Source of the DNA: Irineochytrium annulatum
Taxonomy: Eukaryota; Chytridiomycota; Chytridiomycetes; Chytridiales; Chytridiaceae
NCBI GenBank assembly: GCA_027600665.1
Contig: JADGJL010000062.1
Location: forward strand, 1-49,903
Direction of reading: 5' to 3'
DNA: 49,903 nucleotides
The notes below the pieces were generated by a model. The model had not been told where the DNA came from. It searched no databases and saw only the letters and a program-made list of their open reading frames with translations. This document shows, one piece after another, positions 30,007 to 41,652 of the stretch (position 1 is the stretch's first letter; every line of letters begins with the position of its first letter). The position numbers and the translations under genes were made by a program.

Positions 30007-32712
30007 TTATATCCCCCTCACAGGGTGTAGTAGCGCGTTTGGCAAGCACAATGACTCCGTCTCATCCCTCTCTTTCATCCAGTCCCTATAAAAGCGTCTG
30101 GCCGTATTATCTCCCCATGTGTAAGTCAGCCCTCCGGGAACTAACTCTTGCCCGGGGTAAGTCGGCGAAAAAGAAGCCGTCTTGCAAGACGGCAGACGCC
30201 TATCACGAGAATCCGGATCTCCATACAAGTTGTGTTGAGAATACAGTATAGACAGGTCGCTGTTGTGGGCAACGCTCGTGACAAGCAGCTCAAAGTGACA
30301 AGTCATGCGTCGCTGAAGGAACTCATCAATTTTGTTCACAAGGCGCCGGCTCCAACCCCTAGAAATAGTGCGGGTTAATTATCTGTTCGAGATGGTATCG
30401 ACAAAACGTACCACATAAAGCCAGGGGTCTGTCTTAAATTAGGAAGCCACCAGATATTTTCGCAAGTTGTCCACCAGCCCCAAAAGCGGTAAGGCATGCA
30501 AACGTCGTCAAAGGTCACCAAATCAGGGAGTTCAGGTGCCGAAGCATTGTACTGCGGACTCCGCTGCCAATTAGAGGCCACTTGCGAAAACAACTCTCTC
30601 CATCTGGTCCACCAAAAAAATGAGACCAATTTCGATTCAAAGCAAAGTACCTCCCGACGTATCTCACGTCGTCGTCCATTGACCAAAGATAGTCATACTG
30701 CGGATGGGTCCTCATAAACCAAATCAGGACAGCGTGCCCGTCTCGCCACATGTCACGGAAAACAGGATCCGGGAACATAGGCCAGATTTCGCGAGCCGTG
30801 TAGGTAACGCAAAGATCCCATAGCTCCGGAGGTATTTTCGAGGACTCCAGCCGCTTCCTTTGCTCGTCGTGGTTGAGGTCGCCATCGCCCATGTAGACGA
30901 CAAGATAGACATGATGATTCATTAACCACCCAACCTCTGCAATTAGAGATCGCAAGTGTAGCATAGTATCCGGCGACACTTCAAACACATCGTTGACTCT
31001 AATGGCGACAGCGGAACGGGCTTCCGGTCTGCAATCATTCAAGTTTGCGGCGAGCTCTTTGCTGGCCTCCGCGTCTTGATACATGGAGTATCTATCCTGA
31101 AATCAAGTAGGTAAGGCAAAAAGTAAGTTTGATGTATGTACCTTGTATGTGTGACATCCTGAAATTGGCGACTTAACGTGGCTTGACAATACCGTCCAGT
31201 TTGTAGCCGAGAGAGTCCTACCAACTCGACTCGGCGCTTTCGCAAACTTTGTGGAGAGTTGACGGTAGAGGTCTTGGCACTTCGGGTTCGTTGCCACTAC
31301 TCCGCCAGTTTGAAGAGGGTCGTCCGAAATCACAGTCTCGTTGCCAGAAACAGCAGAGCTCCCCATGTGCGATAGCGCTACGTCAGAAGATGTTGAAATG
31401 GTAGCGTTGTGCTCGTTGTCAGCGACCGGAAGACCCTCCGATTGGAAAAACGGCAAGACCGAAATTGTCATGATCAAGGCAACAAAGGCAAACCCCATGA
31501 ATTTCCGTGACCTCGGCACGTGCGGTAGATTTTTGAAGGTCTCTGCGTTCGAAAATGCGCCCGTCTTGTAAAAGGCAAGGCCGATAAGAGTCACCGAGTA
31601 CCCAATAACATAAGCGATTTTGGGAGGGATCTCCATCGTTATAATCGAAACAAGCACAACAGACACGTCCCGAAGGACACCCGAAAGAGAAACCGCCAGC
31701 GCAGACGTTCTTGCAACCTGTGATTTTAATCAAAACGGCGCCTTCGAAGACTGGCATACTAGGTACAAGGTAACCACGCTGAGCGCAGCAAAAGTCACCG
31801 CGCTAAAGCAGATCGACTCCACGCTTACGCTTGGAAGCGCTTGGAATACCGTCACGGGTCCCTCAAGAAGCAACCAAGCAACGCCGTTCAAAGCGGCGCA
31901 GAGCTGGTATAAGTTACTAAATGCTCCCAAAACTTTCAAAGCAAGTACCGGTGCAACGTGGAACGCCAAGGTAAGTGGGTCGAGACTAATTCCCTTTGTG
32001 GTGAAAAGCGTTTGAATCATCACCAATCTCACGGCTTCGCAGGATATCCCAATAGCCTGCAAAAAGAAGCCTGCCAGCGTCAACGAGACCATCTGGAACG
32101 ACGCTATTATGACCCCGGCCAGTATCAAGGTAATAATGAAGAAGATTCGTGGGTCCACCGCGTTATTTGCGAAAATGCTTCCGAATATGACAATCAACAC
32201 CGGCATTACCGCCTTAGCAAAGAGGTCAGTATGCAAACCTGAAAGACAAAGAGCCCAAGCCCCACCGTAAGAAGTTGCATGGATTTTAGGCTCAGATGCA
32301 TGAAGGTTTGATTGGATGCGATAAGACTCAACGAAAGAAACAGCCCGATTGGCAGAATAGCCTTTGAATACGTATTCCAATCGACGGGAACCCGCAGTCT
32401 GCTTTCCATGAGCGTGGTAGTGTTGGCGAGCACTCTTGTCACCAAGACAAGGAAGAGCATCTGCCAGAACGCTATAAATATTGGGAAGGCTGTCCAGCGA
32501 AAGGGTAAGAAACGGCACGATTAAGTAAGGATCCATACGGAAGTCATTGGCGATGATGTGGCTGGTAGAAAGCGATAGTGCCCGCGATAACACAATCCAT
32601 CCACTGCGAAAGTCATTCAGAGACGAAGACACGGAGATCACTGCAGAAGGAATGCGAACCCGATCAGCAGGGCGGAGGCCGTCCCCTCCGTCTCCAGGTC
32701 TGACGACTTCAT
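30007..32712 (-). CDS. Nucleotide-sugar transporter fused to a DUF3405-like glycosyltransferase
   Basis: N-terminal half: SLC35/TPT-type transporter. TM1 region GWIVLSRALSLSTSHIIAN joins NDFPFPIFIAFWQML, then RVLANTTTLMESR, LIASNQTFMHLSLKSM, KAVMPVLIVIFGSIF, and the C-terminal family motif RTSALAVSLSGVLRDVSVVL. The exon at 31717-31142 (192 codons, no stop) carries the last transporter helices, a basic loop (HVPRSRKF), an extra helix (FMGFAFVALIMTISVLPFF), and a stem with three N-glycosylation sequons (NAT, NET, NWT). A 45-nt intron (31141-31097) then leads to DRYSMYQDAEASKE, RSAVAIRVND, IPPELWDLCVTYT and YDYLWSMDDDVRYVGR/WREL, matching DUF3405 proteins. The start (ATG 32712) needs a weak GTTCGC donor. 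About 770 residues. Topology predicts the enzyme domain in the Golgi lumen. Confidence 0.78.
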
Positions 32713-32911
32713 CGAGCCGACCACGCTTTAAACTCCGAACGGTGTTTGGAGTTTGACGATTAAGGACAGGGCAGAATCAATCCCCCGCATGAACCCCTCT
32801 CACTAGCAGGTCGGTTGGGCGTGCCCGTTTGTGGAGAGCTGAACACGATCCGTAGAAGTAACTTGCTATCCGTCTGCCGTTACCCCCACCTCGCTGGTCA
32901 CGCGGTCTCTG

Positions 32912-34520
32912 ATGCTCCGCCAGCAGTACCAGCACCCTCAAACACAAGCGTCGCTGGCTTCCCAGCCGGCCGACACGTCGTCTGATGGCGTTGGCACTGG
33001 TTTTGATGGACCCGCAGTGATTGCCGTCGCGGTCATGGACGACGACCGCCCGCACTCCGGCGCCGCTTCGCCCATGACCACCACAATACCGTCCACTACG
33101 GTGACATCATGCCACAAACTGAGCGGAGGGTTCTCGCATTCGCCGCACGGCCGCCCGCAACCGAACGCCGCGGATTCTGCACAAGCCGGGAATCGAAAGC
33201 CCTTGGAATCACGCTTTTCAGAACGGCTACGTGACATAATCGATTGGCTGGAAACCCCAAAGCTTCTGGTCGTTGTATATTTCGTGCTGAGCTTGGCCAT
33301 TACAATATGTATGTTTCCCAGATAGCATAGAGCAAAGGTCGTTGACACTTTTACAGATAATAAGGTCGTCCTTCAACATTTCAAATACCCTTGGCTCCTT
33401 ACCGCGATCCAGTCAGCATTCTCATACGTCGGAGCCTCGCGCACTATCACAAATCCGACTATCGCCAGCTCTCATTTAAAGGAGAAGGCAGACGGGGATG
33501 ACGCTCGCTACGAGCCGCTACTACACATGGAAGATCTTCATCAAAGCCACGCGCATCCGGAGGACACCTTTGCGGAACTCGTGGTTGAGCCCGCGCCAAA
33601 GGCTAACTTTACACGGCGGCTGGGCGATTCGGTGGTTTTTCTCGCGTACTCCATCTTGTTTACCACCAACATTGGAGTATCAAACTTGTCTTTGCAGATG
33701 GTCAGCTTGCCACTGCATCAAATTGTTCGGAGCACAAACCCCGCGGTCACTCTAGTCTTAGAGTGGGTGTTGCTGGGCAAAATGGTTAAGTCAAACTTAA
33801 CCCTTATATCCCTGCTCATGGTGGGTACTTAATTGAAAGCGTACATTTGAATAACGCTCATCTGAACAGGTGATACTTGGCGTTGCTATGACAACCTTGG
33901 GAGAGTATGATTTCTCCGGTCCGGGCCTCGTCCTTACACTCATCGGCGTGTTCCTTTCCTCCCTCAAAGGCGTGGTAACGAACGTGCTTCTCGCCGGCCC
34001 TTTCGACTATAAGCCCGTCGACCTCCTCCACCGAATGTCGGGTCTATCAGCAATACAATGCCTTCTCATCTCAATCGGGAGCGGGGAGATGGCCGCCTGC
34101 ATAGCGTTCCTCGGCCAGGTGGATCGACCGCTGGTCCACGGCGTGTCTGATGGAGATTCCGATCTACGCGTCTATGCCGCGTTCGAGGGGGGCATGTCTT
34201 CGCCCGACACGACAGTCAGGGAGGCGGGGGTTGGGTCCATCGCGGAAGCTTCGGAAAGTCACGCGGGGCTGAGAGCAGTCATTTTGGCGCTGACAGTGAA
34301 CGGCTTGATGGCTTTTGCAATGAACCTCGTGTCGTTCTCGGCGAATCGGAAACTTGGCGCCTTGAGCATGACGGTAGCAGGGAACGTGAAGCAGTCGCTT
34401 ACCATCGCGATATCTGTGTGGCTGCTAGATTTTGTCATCACGGGAGCAAATGGGGCGGGTATTCTTATAACTTTAGCGGGAGGTTGGTGGTATAGCTACT
34501 TGTATTTAAATGGGCTTTGA
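32912..34520 (+). CDS. SLC35/TPT-type nucleotide-sugar or triose-phosphate-like transporter
   Basis: ATG 32912, divergent from the fusion gene. A ~120-residue hydrophilic, Ser/Pro/His-rich N-terminus precedes TM1 (LLVVVYFVLSLAITI). The first intron (GTATGTTTCCC...TTTTACAG) joins AITI to YNKVVLQHFKYPWLLTAI, a classic family start. Next comes a hydrophilic insertion (about 33470-33620), then ILFTTNIGVSNLSLQMVSLP and HQIVRSTNPAVTLVLEW, the best-conserved TPT block. After GVAMTTLGEYDFSG are further helices, a second large hydrophilic loop (about 34120-34260) and GALSMTVAGNVKQSLTI, the signature near TM9. It ends with hydrophobic residues and no glycosyltransferase domain, unlike its neighbour. 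The likely cargo is a nucleotide sugar, unspecified. Confidence 0.88.
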
Positions 34521-34736
34521 AAGAAACAGCCGAACGCCATGGGTAATAGACATATCACGCGGTTTTGATAGAGACACAGTACAAATTGCCACGTTATTGA
34601 GCAAAGGAGCACATTCCATAAAAAAATAAAAATAAAAATAAGAAAAAAAAGGGTAAAGTAAAGGTTTCAATCGGAACTTTGACGACCACACTAAACAAAC
34701 CAAACTCAGCTTTGCACTTCTGCCGAGCTTCGCAGC

Positions 34737-37084
34737 ATGGCGTCTCCAGCAATCCTGCTCGCCCTCCTTCTTCCGACCACTGCGTTTGCTTTCTATCTTC
34801 CTGGCGCGGCTCCCACAAATTATGTCGAAGGCGATCCCGTGAGACTGCAAGTGAACACCCTCACGGCGGAGGTCAGTAACTCGATTGGACTGAATTACCC
34901 CAATTGAATGCAATACATAGCGCTCGAAAAGCCTTTTGCCATATGACTTTTATTATCCCGCGTTCCACTTTTGCAAGCCCGATGTGATGAGACCTCAGTC
35001 GGAGAGCTTGGGAAGCATCTTGTTTGGAGACCGACTCTACAACTCGAAGTTCGCGGTCAGTGCTCCCATAATGCTCTTTCCCGTCTTAATGGTGCATGGA
35101 CGTGTTGCAGATGAACATGCTGTCGAACACCACGTGCAATAGTCTTTGCGGTGTCCAGACGATCCCAGCGGCCGATGCCCAATTCATCAACGCGAAGATC
35201 AAGGAGGAGTATTGGATGAACTGGTGAGGGCTCTATGAAGGTTGATGGGTGTAACAGAGGTGATTGCCGACAAACAGGCTTGTTGACGGTCTTCCCGTCG
35301 CGCGTCGTTACGTGGCGACCGACTCCTCCGAGATCTTTTCGCTGGGCTTCCCTATCGGTGCCATCCACGAATCCTCGCAGCTGCCACTGTTCTACAACCA
35401 TTATGATCTGGAGCTGGAGTACCACGCGACGGGCAAGGTTAATTCCGCCAAGCAGAAGCTGTACAGGGTCGTCGGCGCCCATGTGTACCCTTTAAGCGTG
35501 TCGATGTTGGACAGAAATGCGGCAAGCTGCCAATACACCGGCGGAGAGTTTACCCCTTTGACCCTCGACCCCACCGCGGACAACTCTGTGGACTTTACCT
35601 ACAACGTCCGGTGGATCGTAAGTTCACTTTTTTTGGGTGGCGTCGAATTTTTTAAATTTAAACTCTGCGTTGTAGGAATCCGCGACTACATGGGGTACGA
35701 GGTGGGACAAATATCTCAAGATTACAGCCCCGCAGATCCACTGGTTTAGCATCGTAAACTCGATCGTAATTGTCGTAATGCTCACCTCGGTTGTGGCTAT
35801 GATTCTCGTCCGCACCCTTCACCTTGACATCTCCCGCTACAACCGTCTCGCCGGCGGCGCTCACGCCGAGAACGAGAACGGCGTGATAGAGGAGGACGAA
35901 TCGGGCTGGAAACTCCTTCACGCGGATGTCTTCCGACCACCCCGCTACAGGCTTTTACTTAGCGTCTTTGTCGGAAGCGGATGCCAGCTGGTCCTCCTGT
36001 CGTTCGTGACGCTATTCCTCGCACTCTTGGGATTCTTCAGTCCGTCGAGCCGCGGGTCGCTCCTTACAGTCGCTTTCGTTTGCTACCTATTGTTCTCGGG
36101 TGTCGCTGGAAATGTCTCTGCCGGCCTTTACAAGATGATGGGAGGCTGCTATTGGTACCACGCTGCCCTAGTCGCTGCTACCATCATTCCGATGTACGTC
36201 AAGTGCCTTATTTTATGATCGCACCATTTTGACTTCACCCTAGGACGGTCTCTTTGATATTCGTGCCTTTGAACTTCTTCCTCGTGGCGGCGCAGTCCTC
36301 CGCCGCTGTCCCATTTGGTACCATGGCGGCCGTGTTTAGCCTTTGGCTGCTGATGTCATTCCCCCTGTGCGTGATTGGGTCTTACTTCGGTTACCAAACC
36401 ACCATCGAGGACCCAGTTGCAACGGGCAAGATTCCGCGCGAAATCCCGTACCAGGTAGCACCTTGAGTCGTTGCTTGTCTCTCGTTACAAAGATTGAGCG
36501 CATTTTTCGGACTGCTAGACTTGGCTCCACAGCCTCCCCGTGTCGATGTTCTTCGGAGGCATCCTCCCCTTCACTGCCATTTTCATTGAGCTCTACTTTA
36601 TTATGAACTCGATCTGGTTCCATCGCATTTACTACGTCTTTGGCTTCCTGTTCCTAGTTTTCATAATCCTCATCATTTCCTGCTGCGAGCTCGCCGTGCT
36701 CCTGTGCTACCGACACCTTTGCAACGAGGTATATACATAACTGTAATGGCTTCTTAAGTATTAACGACTGTTATTTACCAGGATTGGAGGTGGGCTTGGC
36801 GGTCGTACTTTACCGGCGCGTCGTGCGGCGCCTTCGTTTTCGCTTTCTCAGTCATTTACTACGTCAGGCGTTTGCAGGTACGTGTTTACAGAGTTTTTTA
36901 AAGGTGACGCGGCGTGGTTAATCTGGTAATGCCATTTTAGATCGATAACGTTGCTTCCGCAATTCTCTATTTCGGCTGGTCCGGCGCGTGCTCACTTTTA
37001 ATTTCGGCTTTGACTGGCTCGATGGCGTACTTGGCGTGCCTTACATTTGTTCGCACAATATACGCTTCGATCAAAGTGGATTAG
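34737..37084 (+). CDS. Transmembrane 9 superfamily (TM9SF/EMP70) protein
   Basis: Nonaspanins sort membrane cargo in Golgi and endosomes; some help localise glycosyltransferases. ATG 34737 starts a clear signal peptide (MASPAILLALLLPTTAFAFY). The lumenal domain shows LPYDFYYPAFHFCKP, LGSILFGDRLYNSKF, VARRYVATDSSEIFSLGFPI and FYNHYDLELEY. Nine helices follow, with the family motifs HADVFRPPRY, SGVAGNVSAGLYKMMGG and GSYFGYQ. The C-terminus is IYASIKVD, carrying the KxD-type COPI-binding Golgi retention signal known for the family. Introns of 45-75 nt occur at roughly 34874, 35056, 35226, 35619, 36194, 36455, 36730 and 36880. Its position at the end of the glycan-gene run fits a shared secretory role, but TM9SF genes are housekeeping. 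Confidence 0.95.
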
Positions 37085-37476
37085 AGTCGGGCGGGACACC
37101 CATTAGTTTACGCTGGCATGCCAGTTAGCGCATAGTATTTTGGCAATATGGCTACATCGTGACGACGGTTCAAATATTTTCCTTGGCCACATGGAGCACA
37201 TGTGAGTCCCTCCTCAGAATATAGCTCTCCCGATTTAAATGTCTTTAATGGCCATATACTCAAAAAAATTTCCATTTACTATACGTTTTTACTACATAGC
37301 AGACAGCAAAACAGCAATTGAAGAACAGATCAGTGGGAACATGACAGCGTGTATAGTCATAGAACGTCCGGGTATAATCCGTTGCTCCGTGCCCTTAAAT
37401 AGAGAAGCTTGAAAAAAAATCATCCCAGCGTACTCGGGGACCCACCGAAAAGAACCGACTTCCCCCTACAACAAAA
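37085..37476. other. Convergent intergenic region
   Basis: Between the TM9SF stop (+) and the SPT20 stop (-). It holds a 12-bp perfect palindrome CTGGCATGCCAG (37112-37123) and AT-rich sequence around 37250-37300. No gene or RNA was recognised. Confidence 0.4.
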
Positions 37477-38767
37477 TCATGTATTCCCCTGTCTCATCTG
37501 CAACACAAACTGCTGCGTGATTTTGTTTGTCAGCCCATAAGCGCACTTGAAATATCCAATGTAGTTGTCCACAGCAGCAAGGTTCCCCACAGGAAATCTG
37601 AGCCTTTGTCAGCATCGACCGTGGCATTAGATGCGGTGTACCTTATGCTTCCTCCTGTTGAACCCGTGGCAGTGCCTTCGCTGTCTCCATGCCGTAGGAT
37701 TGCATCGTACCTCTCTTCAGGGGTAACCTCAACGATATTTAAGATCGAGTGAAGCGTTGCTGGCACAAAGTCAAACCCGAAAAACTTGCACCAATAACTT
37801 ACGTCGATCACCCCGATTTTGCTCAAACCGGATTGTACGAATGATTTTGCCCGGATGATACTGATTGGGCGGTAAAATCCTCCTCTCTGAGCAACATCAG
37901 ACATTTAGAGATTAATTATTGAAGTGCAAATGGTCAGGAATGCAAAAAACGGACGTCTCATCTTTTTGTTGTCCAATCCGATCATGAACTCCTGGTCCTT
38001 TTTGATCTTGACGCGTCGCGCCTCATCAACCAGTGCAAGCAAGCCAAAGCTGAGAGTTAATCAACAAATATCACGACAGCTACAACGAATAGGAACGTAC
38101 GTCGGCGTAAACTCCTTACGGTCGTCCATAAGCGTCATGAGCCTCATGTTCTCCTGCCTCTCGGCAGCTCGCTCCTCCCTCTCGAACGCGTCCCTCGAGC
38201 GCTTCCGCTGCGCTGCGAACTTGGCCTCATTGTACGCCTTTAACGAGCTCCAAACAGCGACCTTTGGGCTCGGATCCAGGCAAATATCCGGCGGCACTCT
38301 CTCCAAGAACTCGGCCTCAATCTCGCACAGCTCCTCGTCGGTCGGCTTCGACGCGCCACCGTCCCGCGACCGCGCAATGTCACGGACTAGAGTCCGGTGA
38401 TCCATTGCGAGCCGGAGGGAGAGGGTCGAAGGGTACGCCACAGACCTCTCTTTGCCGTCGGCCTGGGCCGTCACGCCGCGAAGGTCCTGCACCTCCAGCC
38501 GGACGGCGCCTGCTCGCGAGTTCAGAGGGGTCCGGGAACATGCGTTCATTTCCCTTACCATTCTCGAACGCCTCAGGTGGAAACAGCTCGGCCACCTCGA
38601 CCGAAAGTTTCTGGGAGCCGGCAGCATCCATCACGGCCTTCGATCGAAGTCAGAAGACGGCGGGGACAAGGATACATCACCTTGAAAGGGCCCGGCGGGA
38701 GGGTCTCCTCTGTGGAGTCCCCGAGCCGGATCGTGCCATGGGTGTTGAAGAGAACGAGCTTCGCCAT
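37477..38767 (-). CDS. SPT20: SPT20-like subunit of the SAGA transcription coactivator
   Basis: Spt20 holds SAGA together and is recognised by a conserved N-terminal domain. ATG 38767 gives MAKLVLFNTHGTIRLG. Removing GTGATGTAT...GATCGAAG and GTAAGGGAA...GCGAGCAG produces PFK/AVMDAAGSQKLSVEV and FENG/AVRLEVQDLRG, in frame. The hallmark block follows: YPSTLSLRLAMDHRTLVRDI, then EELCEIEAEFLERVPPDICL and DPSPKV, matching the Spt20 pattern of a lysine- or arginine-flanked DI ... LE ... CLDP. Later exons give FGLLALVDEARRVKIKKDQE, and, after GTACACCGC...GGCTCAG, RFPVGNLAAVDNYIGYFK and a stop at 37477. The junction around 37970-37890 is tentative, and the start could lie further upstream. Confidence 0.82.
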
Positions 38768-39250
38768 GAGATTTTGACGACGCAGCGATATGTAATTGAA
38801 GTTAACACTTCCTCGCCGTTGTTAACAACGAAAACAAGGTCGCCTGACGCGCTTGCACGTAATATTGCACCATCGCCAGGCGCTGGGCTGAAACCTATGG
38901 CGGCCTCCTCACCACCGCGACCTGAGGGCATGTGGGTGGAATTTGTTGAATTACATACCAGCTACAGAAATCGCACCCCTTGGTCGTGATGAGCAGATGC
39001 ACGAGCAGATGCAGAGACATCAGTGGTGCGAGCCAATAAACAGAGCAAAAGTTAGCAGATTAAATTATAATGCAAGAAAACAGCGATGAGCCCTTAAGCA
39101 GTGCGGATTTTCATCAGCCTCCGTAGCTTCCCATCGTTCTTGCTCAGGTCCATTGTGTGATTTCGATCACGAAGTTGATCGAGCACCTCACCCCGACGAA
39201 GGGCGGCATGGTGAGTGCGCCCGTCGTCGGCAACAGTTTATTACCTGCTC
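38768..39250. other. Divergent region between SPT20 and SAM-domain gene
   Basis: Minus-strand sequence 38930-38768 stays open in one frame (MPSGRGGEEAAIGFSPA onward) and could be an extra 5' exon of SPT20, but no splice junction joins it convincingly. The rest should hold both promoters. Confidence 0.35.
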
Positions 39251-40810
39251 ATGAGCTCTCTCTTCCCCGGAAAGATGCTGACGGTCACGGCGCTCGTACT
39301 CGTCGGCGTGGTCGCGACGGTGGCACAGTCATCGCCCGGGAACTCGCTCTGCAATAAGGACGCGCTGCCGGAAGGCTGGTCTCCCGGGCTCGCCGTGCCG
39401 CTGACGCCGCTTTCAAACAAGAAAATTGCGTGCAGTGGCGACGTGGTGGTGTTGGACGGCTGCACGGTATAGGCATTTTCACCCTTGCAACCACTCACCT
39501 CGGCATAGTTCACAACGCGCAACTTCACCCCCCCAACTGCTCTATCGGCTTCATGGTTTGGCGCGCTTGTCTCCATCGGCGACGGCGGCCTGAACACCAC
39601 CACCCCAACCGCCGTCTTGTTCGCCTCGGGTGCTGTCAAGCCCAACGCAACCTTCACCATCGCCGCAGGCCACTCCTGGTTCACCGTTAACGAGCTCCTT
39701 GTCTTTGCTGTCAATAGCTCAATGATCTTGTGCGCCGCGCAGATGCCTTACGAGAACCCCGCGGCACAGCGACTCGCCATCACGGGTCTAAATAATTTCC
39801 CGCCGGTGTCGTCGTTGGCGCCACCATCCGCCGTGTCTACGACGACCACCTCGAAAGGCTTGTCTGCGACGGCATCCGAACAGACGGCTCCGGACGCAAC
39901 GCGGGAGTTCCTCACCATCCTTATCGGAGTTGTTGCAGGGTCCGTTGCCATCGGTCTCTTCGCCGCCGGCCTCGCCTTCTTCCTGTGCCGCCGACGCCGT
40001 TCACGCAGCGCGTCCGAGCCCGTCGCGCAGATGACGGCAGTCGACGGCTTCTTCAGCATCCCGCTGCCATCACCTCCGCAGACGACGGCGGCGGTGGCGA
40101 CCAAGGAGGAACGCCTGAGCCGCACTGCGACGGCGCCGCGCGAACAAGTAACGGTCGAGCAGTCCCGCACGGCGCTGGACCTCAACGCGTCCGATGAAAA
40201 GCTGTACGGGCCGTCGAGGTTGTTCCCGACAAACCTACGGGACGTCCCTTCGACGCTGAGGAATGTCCACTCGGCCGGGGAGGTCGCGGAGCCCGTGCCG
40301 CCCGTGGGTGCTGACGCGGAGCCCGTGCCGCCTGCAGAGGCGGACGCGTACGCGGGAGACGTTGGGGCGGCGGTTGCTGGCATGGAGGCGTCGAGGGACA
40401 TGAAGGGAAAGCATATGGCTGAATGGACGGTGGAAGAGGTGTGCTCGTGGGTTTACGGGCTTTCGCGTGGGCAGGCGGTCGCCCTCGTTCAGAATCTCAG
40501 AGGTGATTAGTTCATCGAAAGTATTACCCCATATTAAACTTTTTCCCTTCTTGCAACAATAGGAAACCGCGTCGACGGGAGAACATTGGTGTCTCTTACA
40601 GATTACGATATGCAGTACAGTATAGGTATGGGGCCGGCCGAGCGGCGGCTACTGAAGGCCGCGATGGGCGGTGTCATGAACCTCGGCGGGGGCCATGTTA
40701 CCCAGGTATCGAGCATTAGTCATGTCGCCCAGGGGTCGAGTACCATGCCGCCGACCGATGTGCCGCCGCCTTATCAGATGCTGTCGCCGAGCGGGACGAC
40801 GCCGACGTAG
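39251..40810 (+). CDS. Single-pass receptor-like membrane protein with cytosolic SAM domain
   Basis: ATG 39251 (or 39275) starts a signal peptide (MLTVTALVLVGVVATVAQS). A small Cys-containing ectodomain follows (SLCNKDALPEGW ... KIACSGDVVVLDGCT); the intron GTATAGGCA...GGCATAG (39469-39508) joins it in frame to FTTRNFTPPTAL. The ectodomain has several N-glycosylation sites (NFT, NAT, NSS) and a Ser/Thr-rich juxtamembrane stalk. One helix (FLTILIGVVAGSVAIGLFAA) ends at an RRRRSRS stop-transfer cluster. The ~250-residue cytosolic part is disordered, then carries WTVEEVCSWVYGLSRGQAVA and, after a last intron (40505-40561), GNRVDGRTLVSLTDYDMQYS and GMGPAERRLLKAAM, a complete SAM domain. No kinase domain. 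A signalling or adhesion role is inferred. Confidence 0.8.
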
Positions 40811-41652
40811 GAATATGTTATAACTCGCAGTGAACATGCGTGCGCATAGTAATATAAATACCGCTGCGGCCACCAAATTATCGAAGAAAGAACAACTTCG
40901 GTTCTATCGATTATTTGGTACCTCCTACGTACATCATGCCAAAGTGAATGGTAGAAAAAAATAACGGAAAACCCGGCCACCCGAAGAAATATGCCACCCG
41001 AAAAGCACCCCAAGAGGCTTTCACTTCTAACAGAGACTAAGATATCAAAGGACGGGTCTCGGCGTCAGGAGTTGATGAAAGTAAATGTACGGTCGGGTTG
41101 GAGGTCGCCGAGTCGGTCCGCGACCACGGCACCGGGATCGACGTGGCTACCAGCCGCTCGGAAAGGGTGATCGACGCCGGAGCTATGGTCCGACGGGGAT
41201 GGACGGACGGCTCTCGGGGGGATGGGAGATTCGTCGGGGAGGACGGGCTGCCGTCGGGGATTGAGAACGTCGGGAGGTGATCAGCCCACCACGCGTGAGC
41301 TCCCACCTTGAATTTGCCGGCCGTGCTTCGCGTCGTTGTACGTAGACAGCACCTTAGTCAGCACGTAATTTTGGGGTGGCAATATGGTCTACGGCTTTTA
41401 GGACACCCCGCCTAAGCGATCGGGCGTCGCGAACTCAGGCATCGGCGAGATCAGCCGCGCGCGCAAAGGAGACGCCATCGAGGATGGCAGGCCGAGCGCA
41501 ATGGCCAGGCACACCCTCGCGGCATCGGTTAAGCGCATGATGCTGGCGTCGGGTTGTCGAATAACCTTCAACCATCAAATGGAGCAGGATATTCAGTGTA
41601 TTTCCAGGCGAATTTGGAGCCCAACGTTCCACATTCTTGGCAAGCCACCAAA
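40811..41652. other. Upstream region of RFC1
   Basis: About 840 bp with several long but unrecognisable open frames on both strands (for example 41098-41280 + and 41037-41306 -). One + frame at about 41400-41640 (TPPKRSGVANSGIGEISRAR) looks mildly like a disordered N-terminal exon of RFC1 but ends at a stop. No BRCT domain could be read here. Confidence 0.35.

Noticed and set aside
37112..37123. 12-bp perfect palindrome CTGGCATGCCAG
   Set aside because: Short, single, in a convergent gap with no partner or element around it; expected occasionally by chance.
41098..41280. Candidate BRCT exon for RFC1
   Set aside because: Only an EDGL-like fragment resembles the domain end; the hydrophobic core and the GG turn are absent.
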